Assembly (NCBI RefSeq): GCF_024256385.1
Contig: NZ_JAMLFW010000001.1
Location: 3,906,001-3,970,000 of the forward strand
Direction of reading: 5' to 3'
DNA from: Anatilimnocola floriformis
GTDB lineage: Bacteria > Planctomycetota > Planctomycetia > Pirellulales > Pirellulaceae
DNA length: 64,000 nt
Shown: positions 29,068-40,200 of the stretch, one piece after another
Numbering within the stretch: the stretch's first letter is position 1
Layout: each line of letters starts with the position of its first letter
Made by a program: the position numbers and the translations under genes
Notes under the pieces: generated by a model
The model's database searches: none
Seen by the model: the letters and a program-made list of their open reading frames with translations, nothing else
Told to the model about the DNA's origin: nothing

Positions 29068-31203
29068 ATGCGGCTATCTCGCAATTTCTTAAGTACTGCC
29101 CTGGCAATCACTTGCGGCGTTTCGGCCGTGTTCTCGAGTGGCTTGGCTTATGGGCAGGAAAAAGACAAAGATGCCAAGGACGGGCAAATTCCCGTCAAGC
29201 GGATCGTCATGTTCAGCTCGGGTGTGGCCTTCTACGAGCGCAACGGCGACGTGCAGGGCGACACGGCGATCGACCTCAAGTTCAACACGCGCGACATCAA
29301 CGACTTGCTGAAAAGCATGGTCCTGCAGGATGATGGCGGCGGCCGGATCTCGACGATTTCTTACGGCTCGAAGGATCCGATCACTCGCGCACTGCGGACA
29401 TTTTCGATCGACCTCACGAGCAATCCCACGCTCGCCGATCTGCTGGTGCAGGTCCGCGGCGAAAAAATCGAAATCGATTCCCCCTCGGCGCTGACCGGCA
29501 CCATTGTCGGCATTGAGAAACGAACCAAACCCGTCGGCGAAAATAAATCGGTCGAGGTCACCTACCTCAACCTGCTCACCGATGATGGTCTGCGCAGCGT
29601 GGCCCTCGATAGCGTCGGCCGCATCAAGCTGAGCAATCCCAAGCTCGATGCCGAACTGCGACAAGCTTTGATGGTGCTCGCGATGGGGAACACCAAGGAC
29701 AAGAAGAGCGTCACGCTCAACTTCACCGGCGCCGGCAAACGGCCCGTGAAGGTCGGCTACATCCAAGAGTCGCCGATCTGGAAGACCAGCTATCGGCTCG
29801 TCCTCAGCGATGAAAAGCCGCTGCTGCAAGGCTGGGCCATCGTCGAAAACACGACCGAGGAAGATTGGCAGAACGTCAATCTGACGCTCATCAGCGGCCG
29901 GCCGATTTCGTTCGTGATGGATCTCTATCAGCCGCTGTATGTCGATCGTCCGGAAGTAAAGCCTGAGTTGTATTCGTCGCTCCGGCCGCGTACTTACGAT
30001 CAAGATCTCGCCTCGGCCGATCGTGACTTTGGTCGGGCCGCGGATGAAGCCACGAATTTGAAGCGACTCGCCGATGGGCGTGGCGAAGGTGAACGACTCA
30101 GCCGAGCAAACGCGCCGGCCGGTCCAGGGGGCTTTGCCGCGAACGGCGCTCGTATGCGAGGTACGGCGGAACAAGCGGGCAGCGAACGGCAGATGGATAT
30201 GAAGCGAGTTGCCGCCAGCGTTGAGTCAGCCGCGCAGGCCAGCGATGTCGGCGAAATGTTTCAATACAAGATCGCCACCCCGGTGACCGTCGCCCGGCAG
30301 AAGAGCGCGATGCTGCCGATCGTCAATGAATCGGTCGCTGCCGACAAGATTTCAATCTACAACCCAGGCGTGCATGCCAAGCATCCGCTCAACGGATTGA
30401 AGTTCACCAACAGCACCGACCTGCACCTGATGCAGGGGCCGATCACGGTCTTCGACGACGGCTCGTATGCGGGCGACGCCCAGATTCAGGACCTGCCGCC
30501 GAAATCGGAACGGATCATCAGCTATGCGATGGATCTCGATACCGAAGTCGCGCCGACCTCGTCGGGCGATCCCGAGCAACTCGTCAGCGTAAAGATCGTC
30601 AAAGGGACGATACACGCCACGCGCAAGTACGGCCGCAAACAAAGCTACGTGGTGAAGAACAGCGGCAAGAAAGAAAAGAACGTTCTGATTGAATACGCGC
30701 TCGATACCAACTGGACATTGATCGAGCCGAAAGAAGCCACGGAAAAGACCCGCGATCAATACCGGTTCGCCGTGAAAGCGCAGCCGGGCAAGCCTGCGAA
30801 TCTCGACGTCAAGGAAGAGCGAACCGCGACGCAGCAGTTCTATGTCAACAACCTCGACGACGGCTCGATCCAGTACTACATCAATGCCAAGGTCGTGAGC
30901 GACAAGGTCAAGCAGGGCCTGGCCGAAGTGATCAAAAAGAAAGCCGCTCTTGGTCAACTGACCGTCAAGCGGGCCGAACTCGAGCGCCAGGTGCAGGTGA
31001 TTTTCGAAGAGCAAAATCGCGTCCGCCAGAACATGACGCAGCTGCCGAAGGACTCCGACCTCTTCCGCCGTTACGTCACGAAGTTCAACGAGCAAGAAGA
31101 CAAAGTCGAACAACTCCGCGAGCAAATCAAGACTGCCCTCGCTGATGAACAAGCTGGTCGGCAGGCGCTCGATAAGTTCATCCAGGAGTTGGATCTGAGC
31201 TAG
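29068..31203 (+). CDS. Exported DUF4139-like protein
   Basis: 711 residues. Signal peptide at 1-30 (hydrophobic TALAITCGVSAVFSSGLAYG, cleavage near GQEK). The core 'GYIQESPIWKTSYRLVL', 'LLQGWAIVENTTEEDWQNVNLTLISGRPISFVMDLYQPLY' (landmarks PIWK-SYR, GWA-VEN-T-EDW, L-L-SGRPISF) is the DUF4139 family, whose members are usually beta-rich secreted or periplasmic proteins of unknown role. Residues ~595-700 are a long charged helical segment, probably a coiled coil (KKKAALGQLTVKRAELERQV). The gene has its own promoter region (115 bp gap) and is followed by a hairpin before the next start. Confidence 0.75.
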   Translation: MRLSRNFLSTALAITCGVSAVFSSGLAYGQEKDKDAKDGQIPVKRIVMFSSGVAFYERNGDVQGDTAIDLKFNTRDINDLLKSMVLQDDGGGRISTISYGSKDPITRALRTFSIDLTSNPTLADLLVQVRGEKIEIDSPSALTGTIVGIEKRTKPVGENKSVEVTYLNLLTDDGLRSVALDSVGRIKLSNPKLDAELRQALMVLAMGNTKDKKSVTLNFTGAGKRPVKVGYIQESPIWKTSYRLVLSDEKPLLQGWAIVENTTEEDWQNVNLTLISGRPISFVMDLYQPLYVDRPEVKPELYSSLRPRTYDQDLASADRDFGRAADEATNLKRLADGRGEGERLSRANAPAGPGGFAANGARMRGTAEQAGSERQMDMKRVAASVESAAQASDVGEMFQYKIATPVTVARQKSAMLPIVNESVAADKISIYNPGVHAKHPLNGLKFTNSTDLHLMQGPITVFDDGSYAGDAQIQDLPPKSERIISYAMDLDTEVAPTSSGDPEQLVSVKIVKGTIHATRKYGRKQSYVVKNSGKKEKNVLIEYALDTNWTLIEPKEATEKTRDQYRFAVKAQPGKPANLDVKEERTATQQFYVNNLDDGSIQYYINAKVVSDKVKQGLAEVIKKKAALGQLTVKRAELERQVQVIFEEQNRVRQNMTQLPKDSDLFRRYVTKFNEQEDKVEQLREQIKTALADEQAGRQALDKFIQELDLS

Positions 31204-31237
31204 TCATCGCGCACTCCGCGCTGTCATCGACATAAGC

Positions 31238-31265
31238 CCCCGCAAGTTTCTGCTAAACTGCGGGG
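31238..31265. other. Strong hairpin ending exactly at the start codon of the HD-domain gene
   Basis: CCCCGC (31238-31243) pairs with GCGGGG (31260-31265), and inner AGTTT (31245-31249) with AAACT (31255-31259), around a 5-nt loop and one bulged A. The ATG follows immediately at 31266. Any ribosome-binding bases are inside the stem. It may end the previous transcript or restrain translation of the next gene. Confidence 0.5.
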
Positions 31266-31925
31266 ATGAATTGCACCCAGGAAGACATTCTCGAATCGAC
31301 TGCCGATCACATTCGCAATCTGCTGGCCGGCGATAGCTCCGGCCATGACTGGCATCACATCGAGCGGGTTTGGAAAACGGCTGTCACCATCGGTCGCGGT
31401 GAATCGGCCGATCTGTTCGTCGTGCAACTCGCCGCGCTGCTACATGACATCGCCGATTGGAAGTTTCACGGCGGCGACGAAGAAGCCGGGCCGCGAGCGG
31501 CTCGCGCTTGGATGGACCGCTTCGGCATCGATGAGCCGACGATCGAACACGTGTGCGACATCATCGCTTCGCTCTCCTTCAAGGGCGCTGGCGTCGCCAC
31601 ACCGATGTGCACCATCGAAGGCCAATGCGTACAAGACGCCGATCGGCTCGATGCCATCGGCGCAGTCGGCATCGGCCGAGCCTTTGCCTACGGCGGCCAC
31701 AAAGGCCGCGCGATGTACGACCCCGCGGTGCCACCCACGCCGCACGATTCGTTCGGCGCTTACAAAAAAAATGCCGGGCCGACCCTGAACCATTTCTATG
31801 AAAAGCTGCTCTTGCTCAAGGACCGCATGAACACGTCGGTCGGCCGGCAGTTGGCCGCGGAGCGTCATCGGTTCATGGAGCAATTCTTGGAACAGTTCCT
31901 CGCGGAGTGGAATGGCCAGCGCTGA
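31266..31925 (+). CDS. HD-domain phosphohydrolase
   Basis: 219 residues. The metal-binding HD pattern is visible: 'GHDWHHIERVWKTA' (first His pair, residues ~26-31), 'LAALLHDIADWKF' (HD, His59-Asp60), and the later 'QDADRLDAIGAVGIGRAF' (Asp, ~121-138). This arrangement matches the YedJ-like family of predicted nucleotide or phosphate-ester hydrolases. The substrate is unknown. It has no usual ribosome site because a hairpin ends right at the ATG. It precedes rsgA, separated by a long inverted repeat. Confidence 0.85.
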   Translation: MNCTQEDILESTADHIRNLLAGDSSGHDWHHIERVWKTAVTIGRGESADLFVVQLAALLHDIADWKFHGGDEEAGPRAARAWMDRFGIDEPTIEHVCDIIASLSFKGAGVATPMCTIEGQCVQDADRLDAIGAVGIGRAFAYGGHKGRAMYDPAVPPTPHDSFGAYKKNAGPTLNHFYEKLLLLKDRMNTSVGRQLAAERHRFMEQFLEQFLAEWNGQR

Positions 31926-31932
31926 AAACGAT

Positions 31933-32004
31933 GTAGCTGAATTCGCCAGAATTCAGATAGTCACCGCCCAACTGATGGCTCTGAATTCTGGCGAATTCAG
32001 CTAC
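31933..32004. repeat. Perfect 25-bp inverted repeat between the HD gene and rsgA
   Basis: The left arm (31933-31957) begins GTAGCTGAATTCGCCAGAAT and the right arm (31980-32004) is its exact reverse complement, with a 22-nt spacer. It fills the whole gap before rsgA; the right arm ends 13 nt before the rsgA ATG. A perfect palindrome of this size between genes is likely a dispersed repeat or a structured leader; no T-run follows. Confidence 0.85.
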
Positions 32005-32017
32005 TTTGCAAATACAT

Positions 32018-33145
32018 ATGAGCCAACGGAAACGAAAAATACGCACGGAGTTTCGCAAGAACCATCAAGGCCGAGTCCGCCGCGGCGACTTGACGCGCGA
32101 CTTTCAGCAGGAAAATCTTTCCGAAGATCACATCAAGGATGAGCGAGTCAGCGGCAAGGGTGAACTTTCGCGCAGACGCACCGTTGTCGGGCAGGACGCC
32201 GATGCTGCCACGGGCGGCTTTGCCGTGCAGCCCGATGCCGATCACGCAGCGCGTCTGGGCCGAGTGCTGAGCGTGCACGGCCTGGTGAGTATCGTGCAAG
32301 CACCAGACGGCCGGCTGTTTCAATGTTCGACGCGCGGCGTGCTGAAGAGCCTGAGCACCGACCTGCGTCACGTAGTCATCGCCGGCGATCAGGTGATCTT
32401 CACGCCCGGCAGTGGCGACGAAGGGGTGATCGAACGGATCGAGGCGAGGCGAAGCATCGTCAGCCGCACCAGCCGCAATCGTCAGCATGCAATCGTCGCC
32501 AATGTTGATCAGCTGCTGATCGTCTCGAGTGCTGCCGAACCCGGCCTCAAGCCGAACCTGATCGACCGCCTGCTGGTCGAAGCCGAGCGAATGCAAATTC
32601 AGCCAGTCATTTGCATCAACAAGGTCGACCTCATCGACCCTGCCGACCTGCAGCCGCTGGCCGGCGTCTTCGGCCAAATGGGTTACGAAGTCTTGTTGAT
32701 TTCCGCCAAGCTGGGCATCGGCATCGATCGCTTGCGGCGACTCGTCAAAGGCAAGGAAAGCGTCGTCGCCGGTCAAAGCGGCGTCGGCAAAAGTTCGATT
32801 CTCAATGCCATCGAGCCTGGCCTCGAACTTAAAGTCGGCCGCGTGAGTGCCGAGAACGAAAAGGGGCGTCACACGACCACCGTCGCCAAACTCATCCCGC
32901 TCGAAGCCGGCGGCTACGTGGTCGATACGCCTGGCATTCGGCAGTTTCAACTTTGGGACGTCGTCCCTGAAGAGGTCGCCGGTTTTTATCGCGACATTCG
33001 CCCCTACGTCAGCCACTGCCGCTTTGCCAATTGCACCCATCAACACGAAGCCGACTGCGCCGTGAAAGACGCCGTCGCCGATGGCAAGCTCGACGTGCGT
33101 CGGTATGAGAGCTACTGTCATTTGTTCGCAGGCGATGAGGCGTAG
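32018..33145 (+). CDS. rsgA: Ribosome small-subunit GTPase RsgA
   Basis: 375 residues from ATG 32018. RsgA is a circularly permuted GTPase that helps mature the 30S subunit and releases RbfA-like factors. Motifs appear in permuted order: G4 'NKVD' (~residue 201), G5 'ISAK', G1 'GQSGVGKSS' (~252), G3 'DTPG' (~303). The N-terminal OB-fold is at ~80-145. The C-terminal zinc site is 'CRFANCTHQHEADCAV' (~334-349). The N-terminal ~70 residues are basic and variable, a little longer than in E. coli. The TTG at 32006 is in frame but less likely as a start. Confidence 0.93.
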   Translation: MSQRKRKIRTEFRKNHQGRVRRGDLTRDFQQENLSEDHIKDERVSGKGELSRRRTVVGQDADAATGGFAVQPDADHAARLGRVLSVHGLVSIVQAPDGRLFQCSTRGVLKSLSTDLRHVVIAGDQVIFTPGSGDEGVIERIEARRSIVSRTSRNRQHAIVANVDQLLIVSSAAEPGLKPNLIDRLLVEAERMQIQPVICINKVDLIDPADLQPLAGVFGQMGYEVLLISAKLGIGIDRLRRLVKGKESVVAGQSGVGKSSILNAIEPGLELKVGRVSAENEKGRHTTTVAKLIPLEAGGYVVDTPGIRQFQLWDVVPEEVAGFYRDIRPYVSHCRFANCTHQHEADCAVKDAVADGKLDVRRYESYCHLFAGDEA

Positions 33146-33229
33146 GCGGCAAACATCCCCAGTTTAACTTGACGCTCTTCTTTCCAATCGCCATAAACCC
33201 GCGTTGGTTTCTCATCGACCTGGGGCCGA

Positions 33230-34225
33230 TTGCTCGTGTTGAATCTTGTCTTCCGCTTTCGCTGCGATTTGCTGGCCGCACTGTGCTGCGCACTTTTCTG
33301 CTGTGCCGCGGCGCCGCTGGCAGTTGCGCAGTTGCCGCCGCCCGCTAGCGAAGCAGAGCTATTGCCGCCGGTCGCCGAACCGCTGACGAGCGAAGAATTG
33401 CCCGGCACGATTCCGCTCGATGTGGTTGAGGATCCGATCGTCCCTTCGCTGTCGGAAGCACAACTGCTCGCCATGCAGCCTGCGCCGTTCGGTTACAACC
33501 TGCGCGACAACGACACCAGCTGGCTGATGGGCGGCCGCGATAAATTCGGCATGTTCAGCTTGGAGAATCATCCGATCCTGCCGCAGGACAAAACCTCGGG
33601 TCTGGTCGCCGGCGTCAACATTCACTGGCTGAGCGGCCCGGTGCAAACCGATATGCCGCCGCGATTGTTCGATTTTCAAATCGGCTGGCAAAAGCGCAAA
33701 TGGGTCACCGATTCCTTTGGCTACGATGTTGCCGCGCGAGTCGGCGCGTTCAGCGATTTCGAAGGAAGTGCCCGCGAGGGGGTGCGGTTTCCAAGTCATG
33801 CGGTTGGTTATTATCGCTGGGACTCGCAAATCGACTTCGTCTTCGGCGTCGACTATCTCAATCGCGACGACATTCAGATTCTGCCTGTCGCCGGTGTGAT
33901 TCTCACGCCGCGCGACGATCTGCGACTGGAGCTTGTCTTTCCACACCCGCGCGTCGAACTGCGCGTGAGTCCGCAGCGCGCGATCTACCTGGCCGGTGAA
34001 CTCGGCGGCGGCACGTGGGCCATCGAGCGCGCAAACAACGCCGCCGATGTCGTCACCTATCGCGATTTGCGGCTGCTCTTCGGCATTTCGGAACGTACGG
34101 AAAAGGGTGGCGAAACCGGCATCGAGATTGGCTACGTCTTCGATCGCGATCTGAGTTACCGCTCCGGCAACGGCGACTATGCTCCAGGGAGCACGTTGCT
34201 GATTCGTTTGACGGAGCGGTATTAG
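33230..34225 (+). CDS. Predicted outer-membrane beta-barrel protein
   Basis: 331 residues. A signal peptide with many Cys residues (LLAALCCALFCCAAAPLAVAQ) is followed by a Pro/Glu-rich spacer (~30-70). The remainder (from ~residue 100) alternates hydrophobic and polar residues as in beta strands: for example 'FDFQIGWQKRK', 'YDVAARVGAFSDF', 'DFVFGVDYLNR', 'TGIEIGYVFDRDLSY', ending 'LLIRLTERY' with a terminal aromatic residue as in outer-membrane barrels. No known family can be named with confidence. TTG 33230 or GTG 33236 may be the start; TGGGG lies upstream. It is convergent with the 4510-residue giant, 15 bp apart. Confidence 0.6.
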   Translation: MLVLNLVFRFRCDLLAALCCALFCCAAAPLAVAQLPPPASEAELLPPVAEPLTSEELPGTIPLDVVEDPIVPSLSEAQLLAMQPAPFGYNLRDNDTSWLMGGRDKFGMFSLENHPILPQDKTSGLVAGVNIHWLSGPVQTDMPPRLFDFQIGWQKRKWVTDSFGYDVAARVGAFSDFEGSAREGVRFPSHAVGYYRWDSQIDFVFGVDYLNRDDIQILPVAGVILTPRDDLRLELVFPHPRVELRVSPQRAIYLAGELGGGTWAIERANNAADVVTYRDLRLLFGISERTEKGGETGIEIGYVFDRDLSYRSGNGDYAPGSTLLIRLTERY

Positions 34226-34240
34226 ACGACGCTTGGTTCA

Positions 34241-37200
34241 TCAGCTGAGATTGCTCAGCGTTTCGCTCGCAGCAGTCCGATCGATCAGGATGTCTTCGAG
34301 AATATTGGCAAAGAACCAATCAATTCCGGCCTGGCCGCGGAGATTGTCTATCGCGTGATCATCGAAGACCGTCGGTGATCCTGGCCCCGCGTCGCCAGCC
34401 ACTCGCAACACCACGCTGCCGTTCAAGCCCGTACCGTTACGCAGGTTGCTGACGCGAACTGCGTAACTATTGGCACTGGTCCACTCGGCCATGATCGCCG
34501 CGAGGGCCACCTGATTGGCATCGTAAGTAGTTGTCCCGGCAATCAGCAGATCATCGCCGCCGCCACCATCGACGCCAACCGGCACGAGATCGGCTTCGCC
34601 GTTGTCGGCGCCCGAGCCACCGATGAGCAAGTCGCGCCCCGCGCCTCCCGCGAGCGTATCGTTGCCGCCGTTGCCGACGAGCACGTCGTTGTCGTTGCCG
34701 CCGTTCAGCACATCGTTTCCCGAGCCGCCGAAGAGGAAGTCGTTTCCACCCAGACCGCTGAGCACGGCAGTACCCGAAAAACCTGCGGCATTGATGATGT
34801 TATTCCCCGCGCCACCCGTGAGTTCGGCGACGGTGATGCCGGCTAGCTCGAACGAAGTGCCGTCAGAAATCGTGAGGAGCGAATTGGTCAACGTAAAGTT
34901 CGCATCGCGCGTCACGGTGACATTGGCATAGATTCCACTCGAGGTGAGTCGGCCAGTGCCGGTCCAACCGGTCACATCAAACGTCGCGTTCGCGGGCCCT
35001 GCGTCGAGTTCCGCTCGACCGATGCCGGCCAGCGTGAGGAGCATGCCGTCATCGGTTTCGAGCCGAGTATTGGCCAACTCGTAATTGGCGGCTTTGATCG
35101 ACCGCACCGTGTCGTTGCCGCCACCGCCCGTCAGCGTACCGCGGCCGGTCCAACTCAGGATGTTAAAACGGTTGGCGCCCGCGTCCCCCGTGAGATTGGC
35201 AATTTCAATCGACGACAACAGCATTCCCATTCCATCGCTCGTACCAGTTTGAAAATCGTCGATCATGAAATCGCCCGACTTCGTCATCGCCAGAATGTCA
35301 TTGCCACCACCACCATCAAGCGAACCACCACCAGTCCAGCCGCTCAAGTTGAACGTGTTGGCACTCGTACCGCCGGTCAGCAAGGCACGAGTCACATTCG
35401 AGAGTGTGAGCGTGAATCCACCACTGGCCGCGATCGACGCATTCGCCAGCGTGAAGTTGGCATTACGACTGGCGACAACCGTGTTCGTGCCGCCACCACC
35501 GGTGAGCGCACCCGTGCCATTCCAACCGCCGACATCGAACGAATTGTCGCCCACGCCACCGTTTAGGTAGGCAACTTCCATGGTGGCCAGCACCAGATTC
35601 AAACCATCGCTGGCCGTCAGGCTCGTCGCCGACAGCACGAAGTTGGCATCCTTAGCAACGACGATGGTATCGGTGCCGCCAGCGCCCGTCAGTTTGCCGC
35701 CACCGGTCCAGCCGCTCACTTCGAAAAGGTTGTTGCCCGCAGCACCGCTCAAGTTGGCTAGTTCAACACTATCGAGATCCATGGTTAGACCGTCGGAAGT
35801 AGCCAGACTGGTCGACGCCAGCGTGAAGTCAGCATTCCGCGTCGCGACCACGGTGTCGTTCCCACCGCTGCCGGCAATCCGGCCTGTGCCAGTCCAACCG
35901 CTCACCGTGAACGTGTTGTCGCTCGCGCCGCCAATCAAATGCGCCGACTCCAAACCCGAGATCGCCCAGGTCGGCAAACCCGAGATGGCCAGCGATGTGT
36001 TGGTCAGCGTGAAATTGGCATCTTGCTGCGAAATGAGCGTATCGAAACCGCCATCGCCCACCACCGTGAGATTGCCAGTCCAGCCCGCGACCGTGAACAA
36101 GTTTGATCCCGCACCGCCGGTCAGATCGGCTCGGCCGATGTTGCTCAACGATAGGAACATACCGGCAGCAGTGAAGTAAGTGTCGCTCAGAATGATGATC
36201 GAGGTGTCGCTCGTGTAATACAAACGATCGGCGCCACTCACGCCGTTGAGCGAACCCGTGCCCGTCCAGTTGCCAATGGTGAATGAATTATTCCCGGCCC
36301 CGCCGGTTAAATTCGCAACCTCCACGCCGCCCAGGGTGATGGTCTTCGTCCCGATGACGAGCGCTGAGTTGCCGAGGGTGAAATTGACATTGGCAATTGC
36401 GTTGACTGTGTCGTTGCCATTGCCGCCGAGGATGCTCCCCCCGCCCGCCCAGCCGTTAATGGTGAAGGTATTGTTCCCATCGCCACCGACCAGATTGGCG
36501 TTCTCCACTGCAATCAGCGTGTCGACGGCGCCGTCGGAACCGCTCAGTGTGGTTGCAGTCAAAGTGAAATCAGCATCGCGCTGCACATTCACCCAATCCG
36601 TGCCAGCGCCACCATTGATGGTGTTCGATCCCAAGCCGCCGAACAGTGAATCATCGCCGTTGCCACCCAACAGCACGTTGTCGGCGGCGTTACCGATGAT
36701 CACATCGTTCCCAGCGCCACCGGTGACATTCTCCAGATTGGCCGCCTGACCAGCAGCGCCGACGTGCAAAACGCGATTGGTGTGCGAACCGATCACCGTG
36801 TCCAAACTGCCGAGGTTGATCACCAGCGCATCGCTCGCCGTCAGCGTGCTGAAGTTCAGTAGATCGGTCCCTTCGCCCGGTAATTCCACGATGGTGTCGA
36901 TCTGAGCCGCGGTAGCCGTGGCGAAGTTGTAGGTATCATCACCCAAGCCGCCAGTGAACGTGTTTGACAACTCATTGCCAGTGAAATTGTCGTTCTGCGC
37001 CGAGCCGATCACATTCTCGATCGTCGTGGCAGAACCCAGATTGAGTGTCAGGTTGCTATTCACCACTTGGTTGCCAGTGGTGCCGAGACGAATCGTTATG
37101 CCGATCGTCGTCGTGCTCGAGAAATCGAGCGTATCGATGCCGCCAGCCTCCACGATGGTATCGACATTCAGCGCCGAGTCGGTATCGAAGACATAGCGGT

Positions 37201-40200
37201 CGTCACCCAAACCGCCGTTGAGCGTATCGTTTCCTGCGCCGCCGATCAGCACATCGGCGCCGTCATTGCCGATCAGCACGTCGTTGCCGCCGTTACCCGT
37301 CAGGATGTTGTCGCCATTGTTGCCAGTGAGCGTGTCGTTGCCCGCACCACCGGTCAGATTCTCGATGCCAGCGATTCCACCCACACCGGGAGCAACTCCC
37401 GTGAGCAAATTAGCGACCACGGCAGTCGTGAACGCGCCGTAACTGAGGGTATCGCTGCCACTGCCGCCATCCACGCTGCTGATGGAGCTTCCCATTCCGA
37501 TGGCAAAGGTATCGTTGCCGCTGCCAGAGGCGACGGCAGAGATGTTCGAGAATTGCACGGCAGCGCTCAGGCCCTGAATGTTGCCCGCGCTGGCTGCCGT
37601 CAGATTCCACTGCGTATCGGCCGTGCCGGTGTACATCAACATATCGAAGCCGCCATTGCCGAATACTTGCAAACTGCTGAAGCTGGCAGTCCCCGCGATC
37701 TGAAACACATTCGCCGACGAGCTGCCGTTCAGCCGCAGTGGACTCCCCACTGCGAGCCCAGCCAGCACAATGCTGCCGGCTTGGCTCAAGGACAGATTCA
37801 CAGCGCCAGACGATTGCAAACGCCCCAGCGGAGCGAGTTCCAAGTAGTTCAGCGCAACGGCAGCGATTTGACTGTCCGAATAAACGTAGGCTCCGATCCG
37901 GACTGTCCCTGCAGAAATAGTCACCGGTCCCAGCGGGGCCGTGATGCTCGCCACAACGTCGAGGCTCGCGGCCGCCGACAAAATCACTTGACCGCTGATC
38001 GAACTCGCGCCGACGACTCCATCGACCACACCCACCACGAGCGAGCCGCTGTCCCCATAGGTGGCGACGCCGCTCATGTTGGTCAGCGCGACCTTGTCCA
38101 CATGATTGAACGTCGAAGTCGACAGGAAGATCGCCGATTCCGCCCTTACTGCCATCTCTGCCGCGTGAATGCCGGCGGGCGTTTGTGTAACGCTGCCCCC
38201 CGATTGCACCGCAAACAAATTCGTGACGTGCACTTCGCCGAGTTGCAAATTATTCACATCGCGAATCCGCGCGTGCGCGGCGGTGAGGCTGACTGCTCCT
38301 TGAAATTCGTTCGCCTCCGTTAACACAATCGTGTTCGCCGTGATCGCCGAATTTCCATAGGTATAAATGGTTCCCGCTTGAGAAATGGCCCCGGCGGCAA
38401 CCAGCGTGAGCGTACCTGCGGTCTGCGATCCTAGCAGCAGATCGTTGGCATCGCGTAGCGACACCACGGCAGTCGTCCCGATCGACACAGGCCCTTGAAA
38501 ATCGTTGTATGGGCTATCGAGAATGATGTCGCCAAACATCGAACCTACGTTGAACGCCCCGGTAACGTTGATCGCAGTGTTCGCCGCCTGCTGCACCGAG
38601 CCAGCGCCAAACAGTGATACATTGCCACTCGCCGTGAAGTTTCCAATCGTGTAGGGAACCGAATTGCTGAAGCTGACGTCGGTCAGCTGATAGCCATCGA
38701 TACGCCCCGAGAGTTCGTTCATCGGATTGGCGAGCATGAGAATTCTACCGGTCAGCGAAACCTGGCTGGTGGAGTTCAAAGCACCGCCCTGAGCAATGAT
38801 CTCCGCAGTGACATTCAAGTTACCGGTGAATGTTTGCGGGCCATCATTCGCCAGAATAATGACATCCGTTCCGTCGCCGCCGTTGATATTCAACGTGGTG
38901 TTGGCGTTTAACGCCAACGAATTGAACTCCAACCGCTGATCTTCCGTTCCCAGCGAGAGCGACAGCGAACCACCCGCCGTGGGCAACGCAAATTCTGCCG
39001 TGGAATAAGCGCCGTTATTCGTCAGCTGGGCCACGCCGCCACCGAGGTCATTTACCCGGAGTGCGTTGTCTGCCAAGCCGTAAAGTGAGATCGACACATT
39101 CGAAGTGGGGCTCTCACTCCGTACAACAGCGGTCTCGCCGAAGGCGACAACGCCATAACCGCCCAACACAAGAGTTCCCGCACCCGGGCCATACAGCAGG
39201 AGATTCGTAAACGTCGTGGCGCCGCCGACAACCAGCAACTTGTCGCCAGACCCACTGGTTGCGCCGCCCGCTTGGTACGAGACTCCATACAGCGGCAATG
39301 GATTACCACCGGCCAGATCAAACGTAAGCGTATCGCTGCCGTCGCGCAAATCAGCGTTCAGCATGCCCAGCACGCTGCTGAACAGCACATCGACCGTGTG
39401 CGTATCGATCTGAATCCCGCCGGCCACTGCCACCAGCGGATTGTCAGGATCAGTTACGCGGATGTAATCACCCACGCGGCTGATCGTCAAATGGTTAGCA
39501 ACGTCTCCCGCGACATCGAGAATCTTCAGATCGTCACCCACCATGCCGACCGTCGTCGACGCCGTTTGCGTAACGGTGATCACAAACGAACGATGGCTCG
39601 CCAAGCCTTCATCGTCTGTGACGGTGACGATTGCGGTGAAACTTCCTCCTGCAGCGTAGCTATGAGTTCCAGCAGCCGTGCCGATGCCGTTCAACTCATT
39701 GATGGTCGCCGTCGCCAGTGGACTGCCGTCACCCCAATCGATGGTCGCAGTGTGCGTATCCAGAATACCCGCATCCGTAAAGTGCGCGGTCAGCGTATAG
39801 GGACTGCCGGCGGTGGCGTTTAAATCAGGAGCAACATCACCCAGAAAATGCACGACAACCAAATCGGCAGTCGGACTGCTGTCTGTTGTGCCGCTTACGA
39901 CAAAACCGCCCGTGGGATCGACTGCGATCGATCTGCCGAGATCGGTGTACGAACCGACGTCGCGGAAATAGATACCACCATTGCCAAAGCCTGCATCCAA
40001 CTGACCAGCTGCCGTCAATCGCGCCACGGCAAAGTCGAGTCCCGTCATACCGGCCCGGTCGGCAAAACCCGCAATCAGGATCTTGCCATCGGCTTGCAAG
40101 GCAAGGCTGAACAGTTCGGCAACCGAATGGAAGTCGACGTCGGCCAGACCATGCTCGCCGAACGTTTCATCGGCCGAGCCGTCGGCATTCAGACGAACGA

